Source of the DNA: Candidatus Apopatocola equi
GTDB lineage: Bacteria > Bacillota > Clostridia > Oscillospirales > Oscillospiraceae
Direction of reading: 5' to 3'
Assembly: GCA_018065965.1 (NCBI GenBank)
Contig: JAGHSH010000225.1
Location: forward strand, 1 to 6,268
DNA length: 6,268 nt
Part shown: in pieces, positions 1-4,965 of the stretch
How positions within the stretch are numbered: position 1 is the first letter of the stretch
Layout of the letters: each line of letters begins with the position of its first letter
Program-made: the position numbers and the translations under genes
Notes under the pieces: generated by a model
What the model was told of the DNA's origin: nothing
The model's input: only the letters and a program-made list of their open reading frames with translations
The model's database searches: none

Positions 1-267
1 CCCATGGAGCGCTACAACGGTGTGCCCATTTTCTATTCCATGGGCAATTTCTGCTACGGCGGCCACCTGAACCCCGATGACAAGGACAGCGTGATCGTCA
101 GCGTGACGCTCAGCTGGGAGGACGGCGCGGCGGTGCTGCAGGAGGTAAAGCCCCTGCCCTGCTGCATCAGCAGCACTGTGAACCGGAACGATTACTGCCC
201 CACCCTCTATGAGGAGGGCGGGGCAGGGTATCAGCGGGTCATGGAAAAGCTCCGCTGGAGCGAGTGA
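1..267 (+). CDS. CapA family protein, C-terminal fragment
   Basis: The last 88 codons of a gene that begins left of the window; the reading frame is open from base 1 and stops with TGA at 265-267. The stretch YNGVPIFYSMGNFCYGG (residues 5-21 of the visible part) matches the late conserved region of CapA/PgsA-type proteins (metallophosphatase-like fold), where a 'G.PI.YS.GNF' strand-loop precedes the C-terminal end. Family members are associated with poly-gamma-glutamate or capsule synthesis, but many gut Firmicutes carry several CapA paralogues of unknown role, so the precise function is not assigned. The N-terminal metal-binding motifs and any signal peptide lie outside the window. The stop codon directly abuts the stop codon of the convergent tatD gene, and no terminator hairpin is seen between them. 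Confidence 0.85.
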   Translation, partial: PMERYNGVPIFYSMGNFCYGGHLNPDDKDSVIVSVTLSWEDGAAVLQEVKPLPCCISSTVNRNDYCPTLYEEGGAGYQRVMEKLRWSE

Positions 268-1026
268 TCAGATCAAAAACAGACGCCTGCCGTTCTCCAT
301 CCCCGCCTGCAGGATCTCCTCCGTGCTCAAACCCTTGAGCTCGGCGATCCGGGCGGCGATGAAGGGAATCAGGGAGGAATCGTTGCGCTCTCCCCGGTGG
401 GGGACGGGCGCCATGTAGGGGCTGTCGGTCTCCAGCAGGATCCGATCCAACGGCGTTACGGCGAGTACCTCGGCAGCCTTCCGGTTATTCTTAAAGGTAA
501 CGGGGCCGTCAAAGCCAAGATACCAGCCGTCCTTCAGGAGGATCTGCGCCATCTCCGCGCTGCCGGAGAAGCAGTGGAACACACCCCGGAGACCCGGATA
601 GCAGCTCACGGCGTTCAGACAGTCCTCGTGGGCGTCCCGATCGTGAATAATCACAGGCAGATCAAGCTCCATGGCCAGCTTCAGCTGGCTGTGGAGCATT
701 TCCTTTTGCAGCTCCCGGTGCTCCCTGTCCCAGTAATAATCCAGCCCGATCTCGCCGATGGCAACGCACTTCTCCTCCCGGGCCAGCGTGCGGATCTCCT
801 GCAGGGAGCCCTCGTTCCAGCTCTCCCACTCCTCGGGATGCCAGCCCACGGCTGCATATATAAATTCGTATTTACTGGATAAATCCAGTGCATGACGGCT
901 GGTTTTCCCGTCACAGCCGGGGTTTATCACCAATTGTACGCCTTTTGCGGGCAAATTTTGCAGGATTTCCGTCCTGTCTGAATCAAAACTTGCAGAATCG
1001 TAATGGGCGTGGGTGTCAAAAATCAT
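268..1026 (-). CDS. tatD: TatD family metal-dependent hydrolase (putative DNase)
   Basis: A full-length 252-residue TatD-family protein, the usual size. It is a TIM-barrel amidohydrolase-type metalloenzyme; characterised members are magnesium-dependent 3'-5' exonucleases or DNases acting in the cytoplasm. The expected metal ligands are all visible: H6 and H8 in DTHAHYD, E92 in GEIGLDYYW, H128 in VIIHDRD, H151 in FHCFSG, and D201 in LLETDSPYMAP, followed by the family PHRGERN segment at 209-215. The ATG start is supported by GGAGGT five or so bases upstream (1031-1036). The gene is transcribed away from the symporter gene, across a 140-bp spacer, and runs tail to tail into the CapA gene with no spacer. 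No metRS or ksgA neighbours, common for this family, are in view. Substrate beyond the family description is not predictable from sequence. Confidence 0.93.
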   Translation of the reverse strand: MIFDTHAHYDSASFDSDRTEILQNLPAKGVQLVINPGCDGKTSRHALDLSSKYEFIYAAVGWHPEEWESWNEGSLQEIRTLAREEKCVAIGEIGLDYYWDREHRELQKEMLHSQLKLAMELDLPVIIHDRDAHEDCLNAVSCYPGLRGVFHCFSGSAEMAQILLKDGWYLGFDGPVTFKNNRKAAEVLAVTPLDRILLETDSPYMAPVPHRGERNDSSLIPFIAARIAELKGLSTEEILQAGMENGRRLFLI

Positions 1027-1030
1027 GATA

Positions 1031-1036
1031 ACCTCC
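1031..1036 (-). promoter_or_regulatory. Ribosome binding site of tatD
   Basis: Reading the minus strand, GGAGGT precedes the ATG at 1026-1024 by four to five bases, fixing the tatD start. A minus-strand promoter must lie in the AT-rich DNA between about 1037 and 1130, but I find only weak candidates (TTGCAA at 1112-1107 with poorly matching -10 hexamers), so none is annotated. Confidence 0.8.
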
Positions 1037-1069
1037 GTATTTTTGCGTTTTTTCTTTAGTGAAAATGCG

Positions 1070-1126
1070 AAAAAAAGAAAAAATATGAAATTTATACTTG
1101 ACCGAGTTGCAAATCGGTGCTATACT
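1070..1126 (+). promoter_or_regulatory. Sigma-A promoter of the symporter gene, with UP-like A-tracts
   Basis: The -35 hexamer TTGACC is at 1098-1103 (5/6 match) and the -10 hexamer TATACT at 1121-1126 (5/6 match), separated by exactly 17 bases. Immediately upstream, 1070-1096 is almost pure A/T, with A-runs at 1070-1076 and 1078-1083, in the position of an UP element that the RNA polymerase alpha subunits would contact. The predicted transcript starts near 1133, giving a leader of about 34 nt. The TTG of the -35 box is also the first codon of the longest open frame, which would wrongly extend the protein by 23 residues. Confidence 0.85.
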
Positions 1127-1151
1127 CCCTTTCGTCAATAAAAATTCATTC

Positions 1152-1157
1152 AGGGAG
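1152..1157 (+). promoter_or_regulatory. Ribosome binding site of the symporter gene
   Basis: AGGGAG ends nine bases before the ATG at 1167-1169. It decides the start: an upstream TTG at 1098 lies inside the promoter and would be untranscribed, and the ATG at 1159-1161 is out of frame. Confidence 0.75.
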
Positions 1158-1166
1158 AATGGAAAA

Positions 1167-2393
1167 ATGGAAAAGAAAAAGTTTAAGTTCGGTCCGGGCG
1201 GCTGGATCTTCGTCGCCATGATCCTGGGTATTCTGGTCGGCCTTGCCTGCATGGGTGAGACGGCTGCTGCCTTCACCACCAAGTATGTGAAGCCCGTCGG
1301 CACGATCTATGTGAACCTGCTGAAGTTCATGGTCGTTCCCGTGGTGCTCTTCTCCATCATCGACGGCGTTATTTCCCTCGGCGACATCAAGAAGGTCGGC
1401 TCCATCGGATGGAAGACCATGGTCTACTACCTGCTGACCACTGCCGTGGCCGTGTGCATCGGTCTTGCCGTTGCCATCACCTTCAAGAACTCCGGCTGGT
1501 TCCCCCAGCTGGAGACCACCGATCTGGCCTATGAGGCCAAGAGCAGCAACATCATGGATGTTGTGGTCGGCATCTTCCCCAGCAACTGGCTGGAGCCTCT
1601 GGTGAGCGCCAACATGCTGCAGACCATCGTCATCGCCCTGTTCTTCGGCGCGGCCATCCTGATGACCGGCGATAAGGGCGGCAAGGTCGGCGAGCTGTTC
1701 AACGCTGTCTACGCCGTGGTCATGCAGATCATGATGATCATCATCGACATCACCCCCATCGGCGTTTTCTGCCTGATGGTCAACGTGGTGGCCGTCAACG
1801 GCGCCAAGATCATCGGCGCTCTGGGTCTGGCCATTCTGGCTGCCTACATCGGCTACCTGATCCACGTGGTCGTGGTGTACGGCCTGAGTGTGAAGGTCTT
1901 TGCCAAGCTGAGCCCCATCGCCTTCTTCAAGGGCATGGCTCCTGCCATGATCACCGCCTTCACCACCACTTCCTCCGCTGCCACCCTGCCCCTGACCATC
2001 GAGTGCTCCAAGAAGCTGGGTGCTGACGATGAGGTCGCCTCCTTCGTCCTGCCCCTCGGCGCTACCATCAACATGGACGGCACCGCCATTTACATGGGCA
2101 TTACCTCCGTGTTCATCGCCTTCTGCTACGGCGTGGATCTGACCATGGCCCAGATGGCTACCATCGTGATCACCGCGACTCTGGCCTCCATCGGCACCGC
2201 CGGTGTGTCCGGCGCCGGCATGATCATGCTGGCCATGGTGCTGCAGAGCGTCGGCCTCCCCGTGGAAGGCATCGCCCTCATCGCCGGCGTGGACAAGCTC
2301 TTCGATATGGGCCGTACCTGCCTGAACGTCACCGGCGACGGTACCTGCGCTCTGGCTGTGTCCAACTGGCAGAAGAAGCTGGCCAAGAAGTAA
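1167..2393 (+). CDS. Dicarboxylate/amino acid:cation symporter (DAACS family), probably aspartate/glutamate
   Basis: A 408-residue secondary transporter of the GltP/GltPh family, an inner-membrane protein that imports acidic amino acids or dicarboxylates with Na+ or H+. Hydrophobic segments lie near residues 11-29, 44-71, 85-106, 145-166, 177-209, 215-245, 289-319 and 367-398, with re-entrant hairpins around 253-280 (serine-rich tip TSSAATLP, 268-275) and 328-361 (GTAGVSGAG, where the archaeal model has Pro after the Val). NMDGTA is at 302-307. The last helix has D376, D380, R383, T384, N387 and D391 with the same spacing as D390/D394/R397/T398/N401/D405 of GltPh. The arginine binds a side-chain carboxylate in known structures, and NVTGD rather than the DctA-like NLIGN favours aspartate/glutamate over C4-dicarboxylates; this specificity is inference. 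Monocistronic: own promoter, own terminator. Codon choice is strongly biased toward GC-ending codons, consistent with good expression. Confidence 0.93.
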   Translation: MEKKKFKFGPGGWIFVAMILGILVGLACMGETAAAFTTKYVKPVGTIYVNLLKFMVVPVVLFSIIDGVISLGDIKKVGSIGWKTMVYYLLTTAVAVCIGLAVAITFKNSGWFPQLETTDLAYEAKSSNIMDVVVGIFPSNWLEPLVSANMLQTIVIALFFGAAILMTGDKGGKVGELFNAVYAVVMQIMMIIIDITPIGVFCLMVNVVAVNGAKIIGALGLAILAAYIGYLIHVVVVYGLSVKVFAKLSPIAFFKGMAPAMITAFTTTSSAATLPLTIECSKKLGADDEVASFVLPLGATINMDGTAIYMGITSVFIAFCYGVDLTMAQMATIVITATLASIGTAGVSGAGMIMLAMVLQSVGLPVEGIALIAGVDKLFDMGRTCLNVTGDGTCALAVSNWQKKLAKK

Positions 2394-2434
2394 ACCTGAT
2401 TCCTGTCACTCCTTAAAATTTGTTTTCCCCCGCG

Positions 2435-2465
2435 AAAAGAGGCTGCCAACCGGCGGCCTCTTTTT
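2435..2465 (+). terminator. Rho-independent terminator of the symporter gene
   Basis: A 9-bp stem pairs 2439-2447 (GAGGCTGCC) with 2452-2460 (GGCGGCCTC) around an AACC loop, with one G-T wobble, and is followed by five Ts at 2461-2465. AAAA at 2435-2438 can extend the stem into the T run. It begins about 40 bp after the symporter stop. The reverse strand has a T4 tail after the same stem, so it could also act as backup for gap. Confidence 0.92.
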
Positions 2466-2490
2466 CTGCCTGCGGAGGAAGAAATCATTC

Positions 2491-2524
2491 AAAAAAGGGT
2501 CACACCGTTTCGGTGTGACCCTTT
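2491..2524 (-). terminator. Rho-independent terminator of gap
   Basis: A perfect 14-bp inverted repeat pairs 2494-2507 with 2511-2524 around a 3-nt loop. On the minus strand the stem runs directly into six Ts (complement of A at 2491-2496), starting 13 bp after the gap stop codon. The plus-strand side has only CTTTGG after the stem, so it mainly serves gap. Confidence 0.93.
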
Positions 2525-2537
2525 GGATCAGGCAGAA

Positions 2538-3554
2538 TTACTTGTCACCCTTGGCGTGGGCGATGTGAACCATCAGACGGATCATGTTCTGAGTGAAGCC
2601 CATCTCGTTGTCGTACCAGGCGACCAGCTTGACGAAGTGGTCGTTCAGGTCGATGCCGGCGGTGGAATCGTAGATGGAGGCGAAGGTGGTGCCGATGAAG
2701 TCGGAGGACACGACCTCGTCGGTCTCATAGTCCAGAACGCCCTTCATCTCGCCCTCGGCGGCGGCCTTCATGGCGGCGTTGATCTCCTCCATGGTGGCGG
2801 CCTTCTCCAGACGGACGGTCAGATCGACCACAGAACCGTCGGCGGCGGGAATACGCATGGCCATGCCGGTCAGCTTGCCGTTGAGCTCGGGAATGACCTT
2901 GCCCACGGCCTTGGCGGCGCCGGTGGTGGTGGGGATGATGTTGCAGTAGGTGGAGCGGCCCAGACGGAAATTCTTGGCGGAATACTCGTCCACCAGATTC
3001 TGAGAAGCGGTGGCGGCATGAACGGTGGTCATCAGACCCTCGACGATGCCGAAGTTGTCATTCAGGACCTTGGCCACGGGAGCCAGGCAGTTGGTGGTGC
3101 AGGAAGCGGCAGAGGCGGTCTGCAGGGCGGGGTCAAAGCTCTCGTGGTTGACGCCGTAGACGAACATGGGGGTCTTGTCCTTGGCGGGAGCGGACATCAG
3201 CACAAACTTGGCGCCGGCGTCCAGATGGGGCTGCACGGCCTCGGCGGACAGGAACTTGCCGGTACACTCCAGAACGTAGTCGCAGCCCAGCTCACCCCAG
3301 CCCAGCTTGGAGGGGTCGCGGTTGTTGAGCAGCTTCACGGTCTCATTGCCGAAGTGGATTACATCACCCTCGGCCTTGACCTCTTCGGTCCAGCGGCCAT
3401 GCACGGTGTCGTGGGTGAAAGCGTAAACGATCATCTCGGGGGTCTTGTCAGGCGCGTTGATTGCGACCAGATCGATATCCTCGCGCTTGAGCAGCACGCG
3501 GGCGGCCAGACGGCCGATGCGGCCAAAGCCATTAATGCCAACTTTGATAGCCAT
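2538..3554 (-). CDS. gap: Glyceraldehyde-3-phosphate dehydrogenase, phosphorylating
   Basis: A 338-residue cytoplasmic glycolytic enzyme converting glyceraldehyde 3-phosphate, phosphate and NAD(P)+ to 1,3-bisphosphoglycerate. The Rossmann motif GINGFGRIG is at 6-14, the nucleophile C152 in SCTTNC (151-156), the catalytic base H179 in TTVHA, NIIPTTTGAAKAVG at 205-218, and WYDNE near the C-terminus. The start is the ATG at 3554: GGAGG lies eight bases upstream, and the longer frame's TTG at 3569 overlaps that site. Unusual points: the residue after the second beta strand, normally Asp in NAD-specific enzymes, is A34 (INAPD); the segment usually reading D-G/L-P-S/H is DEYS (189-192), so the Pro is Tyr; and the usual SNASC is SAASC. 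The first two suggest altered cofactor preference, possibly NADP use. No other glycolytic gene is adjacent; it has its own promoter and terminator. Confidence 0.96.
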   Translation of the reverse strand: MAIKVGINGFGRIGRLAARVLLKREDIDLVAINAPDKTPEMIVYAFTHDTVHGRWTEEVKAEGDVIHFGNETVKLLNNRDPSKLGWGELGCDYVLECTGKFLSAEAVQPHLDAGAKFVLMSAPAKDKTPMFVYGVNHESFDPALQTASAASCTTNCLAPVAKVLNDNFGIVEGLMTTVHAATASQNLVDEYSAKNFRLGRSTYCNIIPTTTGAAKAVGKVIPELNGKLTGMAMRIPAADGSVVDLTVRLEKAATMEEINAAMKAAAEGEMKGVLDYETDEVVSSDFIGTTFASIYDSTAGIDLNDHFVKLVAWYDNEMGFTQNMIRLMVHIAHAKGDK

Positions 3555-3562
3555 AGTATGAT

Positions 3563-3567
3563 CCTCC
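3563..3567 (-). promoter_or_regulatory. Ribosome binding site of gap
   Basis: GGAGG on the minus strand, eight bases before the ATG at 3554-3552. It sets the start five codons inside the longest open frame, whose TTG start codon (3569-3567) overlaps this site and cannot be served by it. Confidence 0.88.
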
Positions 3568-3601
3568 AAAAAGTGAAAGTTTGGTGTTTATGCTTTTAGG
3601 G

Positions 3602-3620
3602 TCATTTTACATCATTTTAC
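3602..3620. repeat. Tandem 9-bp direct repeat over the gap promoter
   Basis: TCATTTTAC occurs at 3602-3610 and again at 3612-3620, one helical turn apart. The first copy contains the gap -10 hexamer and the second lies in the -35/-10 spacer. It may be a regulator site or simply a duplicated -10-like sequence; the sequence alone does not tell. Confidence 0.55.
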
Positions 3621-3632
3621 CTGCTCTTACAA
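3604..3632 (-). promoter_or_regulatory. Sigma-A promoter of gap
   Basis: On the minus strand, TTGTAA (3632-3627, 4/6) is followed after exactly 17 bases by TAAAAT (3609-3604, 5/6). The predicted transcript starts near 3597, with a leader of about 43 nt before the start codon. The -10 region lies in one copy of a 9-bp direct repeat (listed separately). Confidence 0.75.
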
Positions 3633-3682
3633 GCATTTATTCTTCCGAAAAGTAAAAAGTTCATGAAGAAATCCTCCCGCAC

Positions 3683-3711
3683 TTGAGAAACAGCTCGAAC
3701 CATGCTATAAT
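3683..3711 (+). promoter_or_regulatory. Sigma-A promoter (extended -10) of the kinase-like gene
   Basis: TTGAGA (3683-3688, 5/6) and a perfect TATAAT (3706-3711) are separated by 17 bases, with TGC directly before the -10 forming an extended -10 element. The predicted start is near 3718, leaving a leader of about 35 nt to the ATG at 3753. It diverges from the gap promoter; the two -35 boxes are about 50 bp apart. Confidence 0.85.
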
Positions 3712-3752
3712 AAAATCAGACTAAGGAAACGATAGAAGGGCATACTGCAGCC

Positions 3753-4772
3753 ATGGATAATGAACGCTACAACTTTCCTGCGCTTTTCGGCGGCAGCCGG
3801 GAAGCCACGCTCGTTCTCTCCGGCAGCAGCGAGCTGTACCGGAACGCCGCCGCAGATGCTCTGCTGCAGGGACAGCCGCTCTCCGTTCTCTTTGAGGAGC
3901 TGCCGGAGGGAGCTGCCGCGTTTTCCTGCACGCTGTTTCAGCTGCCGCTGAACGCGCTGCTGGAGCGGCTGGACGATCTGCGGATCCTGCGGCTTTTCCG
4001 GGAGGAGCCGAATCCCCTGCCGATGCTGCTGGTCTCCGAGCTGCGGGACAGGATCTTCAGCCAGCAGCTCACTCTGGAGCGGCTGCTGGAGCAGCTCAGC
4101 GAGGAGGACAACGAGCTTTACGGTACTCCCGTCCGGCGCAGCAGCTGCAGTCTGTATGCGCTGGCAGACGGACTTTCGGAGCTGAGCCAGCTCGGAGAGG
4201 GCGGTCTGGTCTGCTTCCCCAAACGATTTGACCTTGCGCAGCTCTATGGGGATGTGCTCTTTTCCCTCTCTGTCCTGCTGCCGGAGAAATATCCGCCCAT
4301 CGATATGCAGGCCGATAAGAGCTGCATCGTGGAGGCCGACCCGGAGCGGATGGAGGAGCTGCTTCTGCTTCTGCTCCACTCTGCCCCCTGCCTCAGCGGT
4401 ACGGAGGGGGGCATCAGCGTGAAGCTCCGCCGGGAGAAGGACAGCGTGCGTATTCTGGTGGAGGACAGCGGCGAGGAAATGGACGCTGCCGCGCTCTCCG
4501 CTTTGTTTTCCGCGGAGCCGCAGACGCTGCAAAGCGGCCGCGCCTCTCTGGAGCTTGCCCTGGTCAGGGGAATCATCGAGGCTCACGGCGGGCGTATCCT
4601 GCTCCAAAGCCACGGGCAGAAGGGTACCCGGGCGCTGGTGTCGCTGCCCCTTTCCGCCGATCAAGACTCCCCGGTGGCCGAGTGCATCCCGCCGGAGGGC
4701 ATGACCCCCGTCCAGCGTATCATGGCGGATCTTCTGGATTTGAGCGCCTTCAGAGCTGTTTTTGATGACTAA
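3753..4772 (+). CDS. PAS/histidine-kinase-like protein with degenerate catalytic motifs
   Basis: A 339-residue soluble protein with no membrane segment or signal peptide. Residues about 8-40 resemble the start of a PAS domain (strand ATLVLSGSSELYRN). Residues 90-150 are helical like a dimerisation/phosphotransfer domain, but the H-box position reads S95-E-L-R instead of HELR. Residues about 155-300 resemble a HATPase_c domain: DPERMEELL (196-204) and LLLLLHSA (204-211) align with the N-box but both Asn are replaced (L206, S210); VEDSGEEM (236-243) is a G1 box with the second Gly changed to Glu; RASLELALVRGIIEAHGG (263-280) is a G2 region with GLGL reduced to SLEL; KGT at 290-292 is retained. 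This looks like a pseudo-histidine kinase, probably not phosphorylating itself. The weak ribosome site GAAGGG (3735-3740) is 12 bases before the ATG. No response regulator adjoins it. The -10 of its promoter is perfect. Homologues could instead be annotated simply as sensor kinases. Confidence 0.8.
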   Translation: MDNERYNFPALFGGSREATLVLSGSSELYRNAAADALLQGQPLSVLFEELPEGAAAFSCTLFQLPLNALLERLDDLRILRLFREEPNPLPMLLVSELRDRIFSQQLTLERLLEQLSEEDNELYGTPVRRSSCSLYALADGLSELSQLGEGGLVCFPKRFDLAQLYGDVLFSLSVLLPEKYPPIDMQADKSCIVEADPERMEELLLLLLHSAPCLSGTEGGISVKLRREKDSVRILVEDSGEEMDAAALSALFSAEPQTLQSGRASLELALVRGIIEAHGGRILLQSHGQKGTRALVSLPLSADQDSPVAECIPPEGMTPVQRIMADLLDLSAFRAVFDD

Positions 4773-4780
4773 CGGGCAGC

Positions 4781-4906
4781 TCAAGGCTTCCTGCCCGTCT
4801 GCCTGTGTCTGGCCCAAAGCACGACCGGAACGCAGGCAGCCACCTCCACGAGAATGGCGAACACCGTTCCCTCCACGCCGAAGCCCACATTGCAGAAGAA
4901 GCTATC
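4781..4906 (-). pseudogene. Possible C-terminal remnant of a membrane-protein gene
   Basis: An open frame of 41 codons between an in-frame TAG (4909-4907) and a TGA stop (4783-4781). It encodes a Gly/Phe-rich start (NVGFGVEG), a hydrophobic stretch of about 20 residues (TVFAILVEVAACVPVVLW) and a basic tail (ARHRQTGRKP), the usual look of a last transmembrane helix followed by a cytoplasmic end. About 80% of its codons end in G or C, like the real genes here. There is no ATG; the only plausible start, GTG at 4888-4886, has no ribosome binding site. I read it as the tail of a decayed or deleted gene downstream of mutY, convergent with the kinase-like gene. A chance frame or a very small membrane protein are alternatives. 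The parent family is not recognised. Confidence 0.4.
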
Positions 4907-4916
4907 CTATGATAGC
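4901..4916. repeat. Short inverted repeat next to the terminator
   Basis: GCTATC (4901-4906) and GATAGC (4911-4916) form a 6-bp hairpin with loop CTAT, directly abutting the long stem at 4917-4954. It marks the 5' limit of the membrane-protein remnant frame. Confidence 0.6.
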
Positions 4917-4965
4917 ACGGCCGCACTGACGCCATACTGACGCAGTGCGGCCGTGTGAGTTTTTT
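4915..4965 (+). terminator. Probable rho-independent terminator of the kinase-like gene
   Basis: A 12-bp perfect stem pairs 4917-4928 with 4943-4954, extendable by C4916-G4955 and a G-T wobble, with a 14-nt loop. Three bases later comes a run of six Ts (4960-4965). It lies about 140 bp beyond the kinase-like stop, and its last T is the first base of the mutY stop complement, so it terminates plus-strand transcription just before it would run antisense into mutY. The loop contains part of an 8-bp direct repeat ACTGACGC (4925-4932 and 4936-4943). On the minus strand there is no T run after the stem, so it is not an obvious mutY terminator. Confidence 0.72.

Noticed and set aside
1048..1083. 10-bp A/T-only inverted repeat in the tatD-symporter spacer
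   Set aside because: The arms TTTTTTCTTT and AAAGAAAAAA are homopolymer-like with a 16-nt loop; the hairpin would be unstable and the A-tracts are better explained as an UP-like element.
1146..1865. Minus-strand open frame (239 codons) opposite the symporter
   Set aside because: His/Asp/Gly-rich translation typical of the reverse of a hydrophobic membrane-protein gene; no start signals.
2474..2483. GGAGGAAGAA resembling a ribosome binding site between the two terminators
   Set aside because: No start codon with a coding frame follows at a usable distance; the next bases form the gap terminator hairpin.
2523..3599. Long plus-strand open frame (358 codons) opposite gap
   Set aside because: It is an exact antisense shadow of gap with Gly/Val/His/Asp-rich low-complexity translation, no ribosome site, and it begins within the gap terminator hairpin.
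4772..4798. Inverted repeat right after the kinase-like stop as a terminator
   Set aside because: The 8-bp stem (4772-4779 with 4791-4798) is followed by CTGCCTGTG with no T run on either strand, so it lacks a terminator tail.
3705..4817. Long minus-strand open frame (370 codons) opposite the kinase-like gene
   Set aside because: Its translation is Gln/Arg/Leu-rich without recognisable motifs, it reads through the sense gene's promoter region, and the plus strand shows PAS and HATPase features plus a proper promoter.
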